From assembly GCF_017814915.1 (NCBI RefSeq), contig NZ_JAGIPZ010000001.1, positions 371,459 to 435,458 of the forward strand: a stretch of 64,000 nt of DNA, given 5' to 3'. The position numbers and the translations under genes were made by a program. Origin of the DNA: Herbaspirillum sp. LeCh32-8 (GTDB taxonomy: Bacteria; Pseudomonadota; Gammaproteobacteria; Burkholderiales; Burkholderiaceae_D). This document shows positions 11,093 through 20,612 of the stretch, in pieces (position 1 is the first letter of the stretch; the number at the start of each line of letters is the position of its first letter). Below the pieces are notes generated by a model. That model did no database searches. It saw only the letters and a program-made list of their open reading frames with translations, and had not been told where the DNA came from.

Positions 11093-11473
11093 ATGAATGC
11101 ACCTGAACGGGTGGTCGCCACCGAGGCGACACTGGCGCTGCTGGGCCAGTTGAAGGGGCGTCACGGCGAGCTGATGTTTTTCCAGTCCGGCGGCTGCTGC
11201 GACGGCAGCGCGCCGATGTGCTACCAGGCCGGCGAATACCTGCTGGGCGACACCGACGTGTATCTGGGCGACATCGGCGGCGTGCCGTTCTACATGAATG
11301 CCGACCAGTTCGATTACTGGAAGCACACCCAGCTGATCATCGACGTGGTGAACGGCAACGGCGGCATGTTCTCGCTGGAGAACGGCAGCGGCAAGCGCTT
11401 CCTGACGCGCTCGCGGCTGTTCTCAGATGAGGAGTACGAGGCCTTGCCGCGGCCGCAACTGGCGCGGCAATAA
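11093..11473 (+). CDS. DUF779 domain protein, partner of the aldehyde dehydrogenase
   Basis: A 126-residue protein of the DUF779 family (PF05610 type), function unknown. It is almost always found next to genes for aldehyde dehydrogenases of the AcoD/ExaC kind. It contains a paired cysteine motif FFQSGGCCDGSAPMCYQ near residues 28-44, which could bind a metal or a thiol, and GVPFYMNADQFDYWKHTQL. It has no signal peptide or membrane segment. GAGGAGGGAGG is a very strong ribosome binding site a few bases before the ATG. Because the terminator at 11029 separates it from the dehydrogenase gene, its level may be set lower than that of the enzyme. Confidence 0.88.
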   Translation: MNAPERVVATEATLALLGQLKGRHGELMFFQSGGCCDGSAPMCYQAGEYLLGDTDVYLGDIGGVPFYMNADQFDYWKHTQLIIDVVNGNGGMFSLENGSGKRFLTRSRLFSDEEYEALPRPQLARQ

Positions 11474-11504
11474 ACGCAGCAGTCCAGCGCGGCGGGATGC
11501 CATG

Positions 11505-11530
11505 CAACGACGGTGCGCGGGCCGTCGTTG
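11505..11530. terminator. Hairpin between convergent DUF779 and acoR genes
   Basis: CAACGACGG and CCGTCGTTG form a perfect 9-bp stem. There is no T tract on either strand, so termination here is only suggested by the position between convergent genes. Confidence 0.45.
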
Positions 11531-11534
11531 CGCG

Positions 11535-13559
11535 TCAGTGCCGTGCCTTGAGCCGCCGATAGATGGTGTTGCGCGACACGCCCAGCGCACGGGCGACGGC
11601 GCTGACGTTGCCGTCGTGCGCGCGCAGCGCCTGTTCGATGGCGCGCCATTCGTTGTCCTGCAGCGAGGCGGTTGCGGGCAGGGCGCTGCCTGTCGATGCC
11701 GGTTCGCGCATGGGCACAGGATCCTCTGCTTCAGCTTCCTCCAGGAAATCGTCCGGCAGGTGACGCAGGCCGATCTGCGTTTCGCCGGCGGCCATCGCCA
11801 GCGCGGTGCGGATCAGGTTGGCCAGCTGGCGCAGGTTGCCGGGCCAGCGGTGCGCGCGCAGCAGCTGTTGCGTCTCATCGTCGAACGCCGGCGCGTCGGC
11901 GCCGCCTTCCTGGCGCAGGATCAGCGCCGCCAGCTGCGGCAGATCGCTGCGCTCACGCAAGGCCGGCAGTTTCACCTGCAAGCCGTTGAGGCGGTAGTAG
12001 AGGTCTTCGCGGAAGGCATGGCGCGCGGCCATCTCGCGCAGCGGCTGGTTGGTGGCGCACACCAGCGCGAACTCCACCGGAATGACGCGATTGCTGCCCA
12101 GGGGCGTCACCGCGCGCTCCTGCAGCACGCGCAGCAGGCGGCCCTGCAGCGCCAGCGGCATGTCGCCGATTTCATCGAGAAACAGCGTGCCGCCCTGGGC
12201 CTGCGCGATCTTGCCCAACGCGCCCCGGCGGCGTGCGCCGGTGAAAGCGCCGTCTTCATAGCCGAACAGTTCGGCCTCGATCAGGTTTTCCGGAATGGCA
12301 GAGCAGTTCACCGCGACGAAGGGCGCACCGGCGCCGCGCGCCTGCACCGTCTTGCAGCGCACGCTGTCGCGATGGATGGCCTGGGCCAGCCATTCCTTGC
12401 CGGTGCCGGTTTCGCCGGTGATGAGGATGGGAATGTCGCGGTCGATCACCTTGCGCAGCTTGGCGATGAGGGCGCGCATCCTGTCGTCGCCGGTGTCCAG
12501 CGCTTGCAGGTCGGGGCGCGCCGGCGCGTGATGGTTGCGTGCGGTGCGGGTCGTCGGCGCATCGGACGTCGATGCCGCCATCGGTGAAGGCGCAGGCGCG
12601 TCGCTGAGCGCGTCGCGCGCGTTCTGGAAATACTGCTCACGCAGGCGCATCTCGGCGCGCGCATGGATCTGGATGCCGCTGTGCAGGTACAGCGCCATCA
12701 TGCCGGGCGCGGCCTTGCGGTAATGGTCGAACAGCGTCGACACCGGCATGCCGAACAGCGAGCTGAAGGTATGCGACTGCAGCGCCGCCAGCGGCAGGCC
12801 GAGCTGGAACAGCGCGCTGCGGTTGGCCGCCAGGAAGCGTCCGCCGGGCGTGAAGGTGGCGATGCCTTCGACCAGCGTGCCGACGAACTCAGGACGGCTG
12901 TGGAAGTGCAGCGTAATGCAGTCGGGGAAACTGCCGGCCAGCAGCTGGTTTTCGATCATCTGCGCCGACATGCGCACCAGCGCCATGGTGTGCTTGTGGA
13001 AGCTGCCGCATTCGCCCGACACATCCAGCACGCCCAGCACCTGGCCGCGGTGGTCGAAGATAGGCGCGGCCGAACAGGTGAGGAAGCGGTTGGCGTCGAG
13101 GTAATGTTCCTGCGCATGCACGGTGGTCGGCTTCTGCTCGAACAACGCGGTGCCGATGGCATTGGTGCCGCGCAACTGCTCGGACCAGCGTCCGCCGGCG
13201 CCGAGCGCCACGCGGTCGGCCTTGGCCAGGAAGTCGCTGTCGCCCATGGTGTGGATGATGGTGCCGTCGGAGTCCGAGAGGATCACCATGCTGTGGGTAT
13301 TGCGGATCTGGTCGTAGAGCGTTTCCATGACCGGCTGCGCATGGCCGAACAAGGCCTGGCTGGACTGCAGCGCCTGCGCCAGGTCGGCGCGCGAGAGCGC
13401 CGACATGTCGGGACGCTGGGCCCGCGTGAGACCGTAGGAAGAGCTGCGCTGATGCGAACGTTCGATGACCTGCTGCACATCGAGCACGCCGTCGGTTGCG
13501 GCCTGCACCACGGGACCATGGTCCAGCGAGGCGCCTGGCCGGTTTGCCTGGAATTGCAT
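11535..13559 (-). CDS. acoR: AcoR-type sigma-54-dependent transcriptional activator
   Basis: A 674-residue bacterial enhancer-binding protein. The N-terminal 350 residues hold GAF/PAS-like sensory regions with the AcoR hallmark GRWSEQLRGTNAIGTAL (about 123-139) and APIFDHRGQVLGVLDVSGE. The central AAA+ domain has Walker A GETGTGKE (about 382-389), the sigma-54 contact loop GAFTGA (about 436-441) and a Walker B region TLFLDEIGDMP. The C-terminal Fis-type helix-turn-helix ends the protein (NVSAVARALGVSRNTIYRRL). AAGGAGA precedes the ATG. It lies convergent to the aldehyde dehydrogenase/DUF779 pair, which has a sigma-54 promoter, so it very likely activates that unit. The inducer (acetoin, acetaldehyde or an alcohol) is inferred. 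Confidence 0.9.
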   Translation of the reverse strand: MQFQANRPGASLDHGPVVQAATDGVLDVQQVIERSHQRSSSYGLTRAQRPDMSALSRADLAQALQSSQALFGHAQPVMETLYDQIRNTHSMVILSDSDGTIIHTMGDSDFLAKADRVALGAGGRWSEQLRGTNAIGTALFEQKPTTVHAQEHYLDANRFLTCSAAPIFDHRGQVLGVLDVSGECGSFHKHTMALVRMSAQMIENQLLAGSFPDCITLHFHSRPEFVGTLVEGIATFTPGGRFLAANRSALFQLGLPLAALQSHTFSSLFGMPVSTLFDHYRKAAPGMMALYLHSGIQIHARAEMRLREQYFQNARDALSDAPAPSPMAASTSDAPTTRTARNHHAPARPDLQALDTGDDRMRALIAKLRKVIDRDIPILITGETGTGKEWLAQAIHRDSVRCKTVQARGAGAPFVAVNCSAIPENLIEAELFGYEDGAFTGARRRGALGKIAQAQGGTLFLDEIGDMPLALQGRLLRVLQERAVTPLGSNRVIPVEFALVCATNQPLREMAARHAFREDLYYRLNGLQVKLPALRERSDLPQLAALILRQEGGADAPAFDDETQQLLRAHRWPGNLRQLANLIRTALAMAAGETQIGLRHLPDDFLEEAEAEDPVPMREPASTGSALPATASLQDNEWRAIEQALRAHDGNVSAVARALGVSRNTIYRRLKARH

Positions 13560-13764
13560 CGTTGTCTCCTTGGACGCTGGCGGTCCTTATGATCCTTATC
13601 TCCCGGTATTCTATTTCTTATGGTTCGGGAAGCTGAGGGTGTTCAAGCATAACCGATTAATCGGACCGGTTGCCGCCCGATCGCGGCGAGCGCAGAGGAC
13701 GTTGGCAGAGCGGCAAGGGAAAAATTGAAACAGGGTTTGCAGCGACGGGAATGAGTGGGCAAAA

Positions 13765-13784
13765 TACTGTTTATATATACAGTA
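13765..13784. promoter_or_regulatory. LexA (SOS) box before the radical SAM gene
   Basis: TACTGTTTATATATACAGTA fits CTGT-N8-ACAG and differs at one position from the E. coli consensus TACTGTATATATATACAGTA. The symmetry extends outward to AATACTGT and ACAGTATT. It lies 14 bases before the proposed GTG start and includes possible -10 sequences, an ideal place for repression. Confidence 0.85.
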
Positions 13785-13798
13785 TTGGCGTTACTCCA

Positions 13799-15076
13799 GT
13801 GTCCCGTTTTCCCAAGTTTCCCGAAGGCATCGCAGCGCCGTTTCCGGAGCAGCCCGGCTCGTCCCGGCCGACCGACGACGACCCCACGCTCACGCCCGAG
13901 CATTACATCCACCGCAATCAGGTCGCGCGCAAGGGCCGCGGTGCGGTCACGAACCTGCGCGGCCGCTACGAGACGGTCAGCCGCGAGGAGTTCGACGACG
14001 GCTGGCAGCCCTTGCCGTTCAGCGCAGGCGTGGGCGGCGCCGAGGAGCCGGGCGAGGAGGGCAGCGAGGAGGACGACGAGCCCGCGCGCCTGAAGACCAT
14101 CGTTACCGAAGAGACGGCCAAGTCCATCATCAGCCGCAACAGTTCGCCGGACCTGCCGTTCTCGCTCTCGCTCAATCCCTATCGCGGCTGCGAGCACGGC
14201 TGCATCTATTGCTTCGCCCGACCCTCGCACAGCTATCTCGGCCTGTCGCCCGGCCTTGATTTCGAGAGCCGGCTGGTGGCCAAGACCAACGCGCCCGAGC
14301 TGCTGCTGCGCGAGCTGGCCAAACCGTCCTACGTGCCCGACACCATCACGGTGGGCATCAACACCGATGCCTATCAACCCATCGAGCGCGAACTCAGGCT
14401 GACCCGGCGCGTGCTGGAGGTCTTGCACGACTGCGGCAATCCGGTGGCGCTGATCACCAAGTCGGCGCTGATCGAGCGCGACATCGACCTGCTGGCGGCG
14501 ATGGCCGCCAAACGCCAGGCCATCGCCGCAGTTACCATCACCACGCTGGATCCGGCCATCGCGCGCACGCTGGAGCCGCGCGCGGCCAGCCCGGCGCGGC
14601 GCCTGCGCGTGATTCGCACGCTGGCCGAGGCCGGCATTCCGGTCAGCGTGTCGATCGCGCCGGTGATTCCCTTCGTCACCGAGCCGGACCTGGAGCGCGT
14701 GATGGAAGCAGCCGTCGAGGCCGGCGCGGGGCAGGCCGGCTACATCGTGCTGCGCCTGCCGTGGGAGGTGAGTCCGCTGTTTCGGCAGTGGCTGCAGGCG
14801 CATTTCCCCGAGCGCGCCGCACGCGTGATGAACCGTATCCAGGACATGCGCGGCGGCAAGGACTACGACGCCGACTTCGCCACTCGCATGCGCGGCACCG
14901 GCGTCTGGGCCGACCTGCTGCATCAGCGCTTCGAGAAAGCCGGAAAGCGGCTGGGCATCAGCCATCGCAACCGCGCCTTCGCCACGCTCGACGCCAGCCA
15001 GTTCAGGCGGCCGCTGGTGGCGCCGACGGTGCGCGAGCAACTGCGCCGCAACGACGGGCAGCTCGACCTGTTCTGA
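13799..15076 (+). CDS. Radical SAM protein of the PA0069 / Rv2578c family, SOS-controlled
   Basis: A 425-residue radical SAM enzyme related to the spore-photoproduct-lyase-like PA0069 family. The iron-sulfur motif CxxxCxxC is CEHGCIYC, inside SLNPYRGCEHGCIYCFARPS. The SAM-binding and barrel segments DTITVGINTDAYQPIERE and VSIAPVIPFVTEPDLERV follow. An acidic insert (GGAEEPGEEGSEEDDE) precedes the barrel. The GTG at 13799 was chosen because upstream in-frame starts (ATG 13751 and ATG 13670) would put the LexA box inside the coding region; no clear ribosome binding site is seen, so the start is uncertain. The function is unknown. LexA control suggests a role in DNA damage, possibly photoproduct repair, but that is inference. 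Confidence 0.88.
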   Translation: MSRFPKFPEGIAAPFPEQPGSSRPTDDDPTLTPEHYIHRNQVARKGRGAVTNLRGRYETVSREEFDDGWQPLPFSAGVGGAEEPGEEGSEEDDEPARLKTIVTEETAKSIISRNSSPDLPFSLSLNPYRGCEHGCIYCFARPSHSYLGLSPGLDFESRLVAKTNAPELLLRELAKPSYVPDTITVGINTDAYQPIERELRLTRRVLEVLHDCGNPVALITKSALIERDIDLLAAMAAKRQAIAAVTITTLDPAIARTLEPRAASPARRLRVIRTLAEAGIPVSVSIAPVIPFVTEPDLERVMEAAVEAGAGQAGYIVLRLPWEVSPLFRQWLQAHFPERAARVMNRIQDMRGGKDYDADFATRMRGTGVWADLLHQRFEKAGKRLGISHRNRAFATLDASQFRRPLVAPTVREQLRRNDGQLDLF

Positions 15077-15133
15077 GCGACTGCAAAGGCGGGCGCTGCT
15101 ACACTGCGCGCTTTCAATTCCATCGCCCTCGGC

Positions 15134-16453
15134 ATGCATACCCTGGAACAATTGCGCAACGGCCAGCTGGCCGGCATCAAGCGCCTGTCGCTGTCTTGCG
15201 GCCTGCGCGAATTCCCACGCGAGATTTTCACGCTGGCCGACTCGCTCGAGATCCTCGACCTGAGCGGCAACCAGCTGAGCGCGCTGCCGGACGACCTGCC
15301 GCGCCTGCACCGGCTGCGCATCGTGTTCTGTTCCGACAATCAGTTCACCGAGTTGCCGGCGGTGCTGGGCCGTTGTGACGGGCTGGAGATGATCGGCTTC
15401 AAGGCCAATCGCATCGAACGCGTGCCCGGCGAATCCTTGCCGTCTACCCTGCGCTGGCTGGTGCTGACCGACAACCGCATCGCGCAGCTGCCGCCGCAGA
15501 TCGGCCGTTGCACGCGTCTGCAAAAGCTGATGCTGGCCGGTAACCGCTTGCGCGCGCTGCCGGCCGAACTGGCCGGGTGCAACGGGCTGGAATTGCTGCG
15601 GCTTGCGGCCAATGCGCTGGAGGAGTTCCCGCGCTGGTTGGCAGATTTGCCGAGACTGAGCTGGCTGGCGTTCGCCGGCAACCCGTTTTGCCATCCGGCG
15701 GAGTCGCAGGCCGAGCATGAGGCGCATGTGCCGGGGATTGCATGGAGCGCACTGGCCCTGGTGCGCACATTGGGGGAGGGCGCTTCGGGCGTGATCCACG
15801 AGGTGCGCTGGCGCACCGGCGACGATGAACGTGCGGCGGCGCTGAAGCTCTTCAAGGGCGCGGTCACTAGCGATGGTCTGCCTGAGTGCGAGATGGCGGC
15901 CTGCATCGGGGCGGGCGAACATGATGGGCTGATTCCGGTGCTGGGGCGGCTTGAGGGCCACCCCGATGGCGTCGACGGCCTGGTGATGCCGCTGATCGAT
16001 CCTGCCTTTGTCAACCTGGCCGGGCCGCCCAGCCTGCAGTCCTGCACGCGCGACGTCTACGCGCAGGATGCTGCGTTCAGCTGGCCGCACGCGCTGGGCA
16101 TCGCGCACGACATCGCCACGGCGACCGCCCACCTGCATCGCCGCGGCATCATGCATGGCGACCTGTATGCCCACAACATCCTGCATCGCCCAACCGGACA
16201 GGCGCTGCTGGGCGACTTCGGCGCGGCTTCGATGTACCTCGGCGCTGCGCCCTATGCCGCAGCGTTGCAGGCCATCGAAGCGCGCGCCTTCGGCTGTCTG
16301 CTGGAAGAACTGCTGGCGCGCTGCGCGCCTGAGGGCGCCGCGGGCGCGGTGTTGCAGGACTTGTGTGATGCCTGCCTGTCGACGGCGCCGGGCGCGCGCC
16401 CCGGTTTCGATGTGATCGAACGCACGATCGAGGCAATCAGGTCGTCATTTTGA
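15134..16453 (+). CDS. Leucine-rich-repeat protein kinase (eukaryotic-like)
   Basis: A 439-residue fusion of about six leucine-rich repeats (residues 15-185, e.g. LEILDLSGNQLSALPDDL) and a protein kinase-like domain (about 205-439). Kinase features are the glycine loop LGEGASGV (213-220), Lys238 in AALKLF, the catalytic loop HGDLYAHN (341-348; Asp343, Asn348) and DFG (361-363). All key residues are therefore present, although the C-lobe is short. There are no membrane segments, so it should be cytoplasmic. It begins 57 bases after the radical SAM gene and overlaps the opposing TauE/SafE gene by 17 bases at its end. No good ribosome binding site is seen. The substrate is unknown. Confidence 0.85.
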   Translation: MHTLEQLRNGQLAGIKRLSLSCGLREFPREIFTLADSLEILDLSGNQLSALPDDLPRLHRLRIVFCSDNQFTELPAVLGRCDGLEMIGFKANRIERVPGESLPSTLRWLVLTDNRIAQLPPQIGRCTRLQKLMLAGNRLRALPAELAGCNGLELLRLAANALEEFPRWLADLPRLSWLAFAGNPFCHPAESQAEHEAHVPGIAWSALALVRTLGEGASGVIHEVRWRTGDDERAAALKLFKGAVTSDGLPECEMAACIGAGEHDGLIPVLGRLEGHPDGVDGLVMPLIDPAFVNLAGPPSLQSCTRDVYAQDAAFSWPHALGIAHDIATATAHLHRRGIMHGDLYAHNILHRPTGQALLGDFGAASMYLGAAPYAAALQAIEARAFGCLLEELLARCAPEGAAGAVLQDLCDACLSTAPGARPGFDVIERTIEAIRSSF

Positions 16454-17279
16454 ACAAGACCAGCAGCAACAGTCCCATGTAGGCGCCCACCCGGAGCCGC
16501 TCCGACAGCGCGCCGTCGAACGGCGCCGCCAGGCGCATGCCGAGCAGGCCGGCGGCAGACAGCACGGCGACTGCGCTCAGGTCGATGTAGCCGGCGTACC
16601 AACTTCCCAATCCCGCCGCTTGCCCTTGCCGCCAGGCCGCGCCCAGATACATCAGCGACGCCGCTGCGCCCGCGCTGGCCGCCAGCATGCTCGCCATGGC
16701 GGCAGCCTGGCCCGGCGCATGGCCCTGGCGCTGCATCAGCGGCACGGTTATCGCACCGCCGCCCACCCCGGCCCCGGCCGCCAGCGAACCTGCGGCCAGC
16801 AATACCAGGGCGTTGAGCGGCGCAGGCCAGCGGCGCGGCAGGGCAGGCGCCAGGATGGCGTGCGCGCGGCTCCTGCGTGCCAGGCGATCAAAGCGCAGCG
16901 CGCAGTCGGTGATCAGGGCGCTGAGATACAGCACATACAGCAGGCGCAGCCGGAACGGCGAGCACGAGAGCGCGGACAAGGCGCCGCACAGCGCGCCGGC
17001 GGCGGCATAGCCGGACATCGGCCAGGCGTTGCGCCAGTTGAGCCGGCACAGGCGCAGCTGTCGGCGACAGGCGGCTGCGGCGGTAACGGCCAGCACGCAG
17101 CACGAGGTGGCGACCGCGATATGCATGGCCAGGCGATGCGCGGCGCTGCCCGGCGGATGCAGCGCAACCAGACTGCAATACACCAGCGGCACCACGGCCG
17201 CGCCGCTGCCGGTGCGCAGCAGAGGGATGGCGCAGCCGGCCAGCAGGCCGAAGGCGGCAAGCGTGAGGTAGTAGTTCAT
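16437..17279 (-). CDS. Sulfite exporter TauE/SafE family permease
   Basis: A 280-residue integral membrane protein with about eight hydrophobic segments and an N-terminus MNYYLTLAAFGLLAGCAI. The glycine-rich segment AAGSLAAGAGVGGGAITVPLMQ matches the second half-repeat of TauE/SafE (DUF81) permeases, which move small organic or inorganic anions such as sulfite or sulfoacetate. The first half-repeat, LLRTGSGAAVVPLVYC, is also visible. The gene is divergent from an AraC-type regulator that is broken by a frameshift, so normal control of the permease may be lost. The substrate cannot be told from sequence. Confidence 0.8.
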   Translation of the reverse strand: MNYYLTLAAFGLLAGCAIPLLRTGSGAAVVPLVYCSLVALHPPGSAAHRLAMHIAVATSCCVLAVTAAAACRRQLRLCRLNWRNAWPMSGYAAAGALCGALSALSCSPFRLRLLYVLYLSALITDCALRFDRLARRSRAHAILAPALPRRWPAPLNALVLLAAGSLAAGAGVGGGAITVPLMQRQGHAPGQAAAMASMLAASAGAAASLMYLGAAWRQGQAAGLGSWYAGYIDLSAVAVLSAAGLLGMRLAAPFDGALSERLRVGAYMGLLLLVLFKMTT

Positions 17280-17354
17280 GATGGCGCAGGGGAGAGGACG
17301 ATGACTGCACGATAGGCTGCGCCGGTTTGACTGGCTTTCGATGCGGGGACAATA

Positions 17355-18169
17355 ATGTTCGAATTTCAGCCAGCTCCGTCACTCATGAACCGGCCCTATC
17401 AACTTCCCATCGACCGCATCGACGCCGTGCCGCGCCCTGTGGTGGCCGCCGGCGCCGCCTACGAGGACGGCACGCTGCTGCATTGGCACAGCCATCGGCG
17501 CGCCCAGCTGCTGTACGGGGTCAGCGGCCTGATGCAGGTGGTCACCGAGGATGGGGCCTGGGTGGTGCCGCCGCGACCACCCGCAGCGCCTACCTCGAGC
17601 CGCAGGCGTCGCCGCGCGCCGGCGACAGTTGCCAGGTGCTGGAGGTGAGCCCCTTACTGCGCCAGCTGCTGATCGAGGCGGCCGAGATGGAGCAGCATTA
17701 TCCGGAGCAGGGGCGCGACGCTGACCTGATGCGTTTGCTGGTGCACGAGATCGGCCGCGCGCGCGAGCTGCCGATGCACATCCCGCTGCCGCGCGATGCG
17801 GCGCTGGCCGGGCTGTGCCAGGGCTTCATGCTGAGCCCGAGCATACAGTCGCGGCCCGGCGAGTGGGCTGCCGCGCTGCATATGAGCGAGCGCACCTTCA
17901 GCCGGCGTTTTCGCGAGCAGACCGGGATGGGGTTTCAGGAGTGGCGCCAGCGCGCCTGCGTGGTGCTGGCGGTGTCGCGGCTGGCGGCGGGCGAGGCGGT
18001 GACGCGCATCGCCCTCGATTTCGGCTATGAGCGGCCGGCGGCGTTTTCGACCATGTTCAGGAAGCTGGCGGGGTATCCGCCCTCGGCGCATGCCGTGGGG
18101 CGGCTGGGGAAGGAAAAGCGTCTGCGGGAAGTGCCGGGCGGTGCCGGAAAATCAGCCGGTAAGGCCTGA
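17355..18169 (+). pseudogene. AraC-family regulator disrupted by a frameshifting deletion
   Basis: The first part (17355, or more likely ATG 17385, to about 17573) encodes a cupin sensor domain with GTLLHWHSHRRAQLLYGVSGLMQVV. The second part, in another frame from about 17576, encodes TTRSAYLEP, a linker and a complete double helix-turn-helix (ERTFSRRFREQTGMGF to FSTMFRKLAGYPPSAH). Comparison with NimR/YdeC-like AraC proteins indicates that about 20 residues (the usual AVWIPAG region) are missing at the junction as well as the frame changing, so a deletion of about 60 bases is the simplest explanation. The upstream frame stops at 17648. The intact gene would probably have regulated the divergent TauE/SafE permease. 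A sequencing error is less likely because residues are also lost. Confidence 0.8.
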
Positions 18170-18195
18170 ACCCCGCCTTTCAGAGGCCGACTTGT

Positions 18196-18855
18196 TCAGC
18201 CGGAAGAACGCTCGCTCGACTTGAGCAGCACCACCAGCGCGCCGGCGCCGCCGTCGGCCGCGCGTGCCTGGCAGAAGGCCATGACTTCGTCCTTTTGCGC
18301 CAGCCAGCTGCGCACCTTGTGCTTGAGCACTGGTTCCTTGTTGACCGAACCCAGTCCCTTGCCGTGGATTACCCGCACGCAGCGGATGCCGCGCTTTCTC
18401 GACTGGCGCAGGAACTCGCCCAGCGCTTCGCGAGCCTGGTCGCGGCGATAACCGTGCAGGTCGAGCTGGGCCTGGATCACCCAATTGCCGCGCCGCAGTT
18501 TGGAGAGCACATCAGCGCCCACGCCGGGACGGGCGAAGCTGAGGTTTTCGTCGCTGTCCATCAGGGTATCGACGGTGAATTCGTCGGACAGCGACTCCAT
18601 CAGCGCCGCCTGCTCATCGGCCAGGTGCTGGCGAGGAATGGGCAGGGGCAGTTCGGGCAAATGGTGGGCCTTGTCGACGGCCTTGGCGCGCAGCGGCGCG
18701 ACCTGGCCGATGCTGTTGCGGAAGATGTCGGCTTCCGCGCGCGCTCGCGCCTCCTTGCGCAGGCGTTCAGCCTCGGCCTCGGCGCGTGCCTTTTCCTGCG
18801 CCTGCAAATCCTTGCGCAGTCCCTTGAGTGCGGAAAAATCCTTGATTGTTGCCAT
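18196..18855 (-). CDS. Smr/MutS2-like endonuclease domain protein
   Basis: A 219-residue Smr-domain protein. The N-terminal third is a charged coiled coil rich in Ala, Arg and Glu (ARAEAEAERLRKEARARAEAD). The Smr domain starts near residue 128 with LDLHGYRRDQAREALGEFL and contains RCVRVIHGKGLGSVNKEPVLKH, with the conserved HGKG motif. Smr domains nick DNA or cleave RNA at collided ribosomes (SmrB in E. coli); which role applies here is not known. The start MATIKDFSALKGLRKDL is the family start; further upstream residues are unlikely. The gene is on the same strand as the I78-like lipoprotein and trxB, but the gaps suggest separate transcripts. Confidence 0.9.
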   Translation of the reverse strand: MATIKDFSALKGLRKDLQAQEKARAEAEAERLRKEARARAEADIFRNSIGQVAPLRAKAVDKAHHLPELPLPIPRQHLADEQAALMESLSDEFTVDTLMDSDENLSFARPGVGADVLSKLRRGNWVIQAQLDLHGYRRDQAREALGEFLRQSRKRGIRCVRVIHGKGLGSVNKEPVLKHKVRSWLAQKDEVMAFCQARAADGGAGALVVLLKSSERSSG

Positions 18856-18931
18856 GATGCAGCCTGCAGAAACTCCCCAGCGGGCTACTTTAACAGAACG
18901 CCGCAGCTGGTTGCAGCAGACAGGCGCAAGC

Positions 18932-19243
18932 TCAGCCGCAGGCCAGCTTGATGATGACCTTGCCCGGGTCGGTATGGATGTTGAGTCGTTTGGGGTTGAA
19001 GTCCATCGTGGCGGCGGAGTCGGGTTTGAGCACGCGCACATCCTGCGCCTCGGATTCGGCCATCGCCTTGCGTTCGATGTAGCCGCTGACGTTCTCGCCG
19101 ATCAGGTAGTCGACCTTGGCAGCGTCGCAGTCGCCGGGGCCGGGCTTGGCCGTGTCCGGCTCGCGGGCGGCGCTGCAGGCGGCCAGCACCCCGGCCAAGG
19201 CCAGCAGGGAGAGCAGCGCATTGTTGGTGCGGGAGCGGGGCAC
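18932..19243 (-). CDS. Lipoprotein of the peptidase inhibitor I78 family
   Basis: A 103-residue exported lipoprotein. The signal sequence ends in the lipobox LAAC, so Cys23 would be lipidated. The mature part has the I78 pattern: DCDAAKVDYLIGENVSG, VRVLKPDSAATMDFNPKRLNIHTD and a C-terminal CG. I78 proteins are Aspergillus elastase inhibitor-like and may inhibit serine proteases in the periplasm. Two cysteines of the mature domain (in GDCDA and LACG) are placed to form a disulfide. It lies between smr and trxB on the same strand. The inhibitory function is inferred from the family alone. Confidence 0.85.
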   Translation of the reverse strand: MPRSRTNNALLSLLALAGVLAACSAAREPDTAKPGPGDCDAAKVDYLIGENVSGYIERKAMAESEAQDVRVLKPDSAATMDFNPKRLNIHTDPGKVIIKLACG

Positions 19244-19282
19244 GGTTCTTCCTTTAATGGTTTTCGTTAATGAACGTGCAAC

Positions 19283-19319
19283 AAAAAAGCCGGGGCGATT
19301 TTCTCGCCACCGGCTTTTT
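19283..19319 (-). terminator. Intrinsic terminator of trxB
   Basis: Read on the minus strand, AAAAAGCCGG and CCGGCTTTTT pair around a loop that itself contains a GGCGA/TCGCC stem, and a T run follows. The plus strand also has a T run after the stem, so it could act in both directions. Confidence 0.85.
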
Positions 19320-19362
19320 GATGGAGCATCCCGCCGCGAGTTCTATCGCAGCGCACAAATTT

Positions 19363-20427
<1,065 letters not shown>

Positions 20428-20612
20428 TTATAGTCCAAGCCCCTATGTCGGGCCGATGGAATTACGCTATCCATCCGATAGCCCGGCAGCAAGCCGGACT
20501 TGCCGAAACGATAACGCGGACGGCGGCGACATTGCCTCGCCGAACCGCGAAATGCCAAAGCGCCAATGCAATGCCGTTACAATGGCGGCTGCGTTTTTTT
20601 TGCACGGAAGTT

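Noticed and set aside
13670..13798. Earlier ATG starts (13670 and 13751) for the radical SAM gene
   Set aside because: They would place the LexA box inside the coding region and add residues not typical of the family.
13643..16186. Open frame of 847 codons antisense to the radical SAM and LRR-kinase genes
   Set aside because: Composition is typical of shadow frames, and two well-supported genes occupy the other strand.
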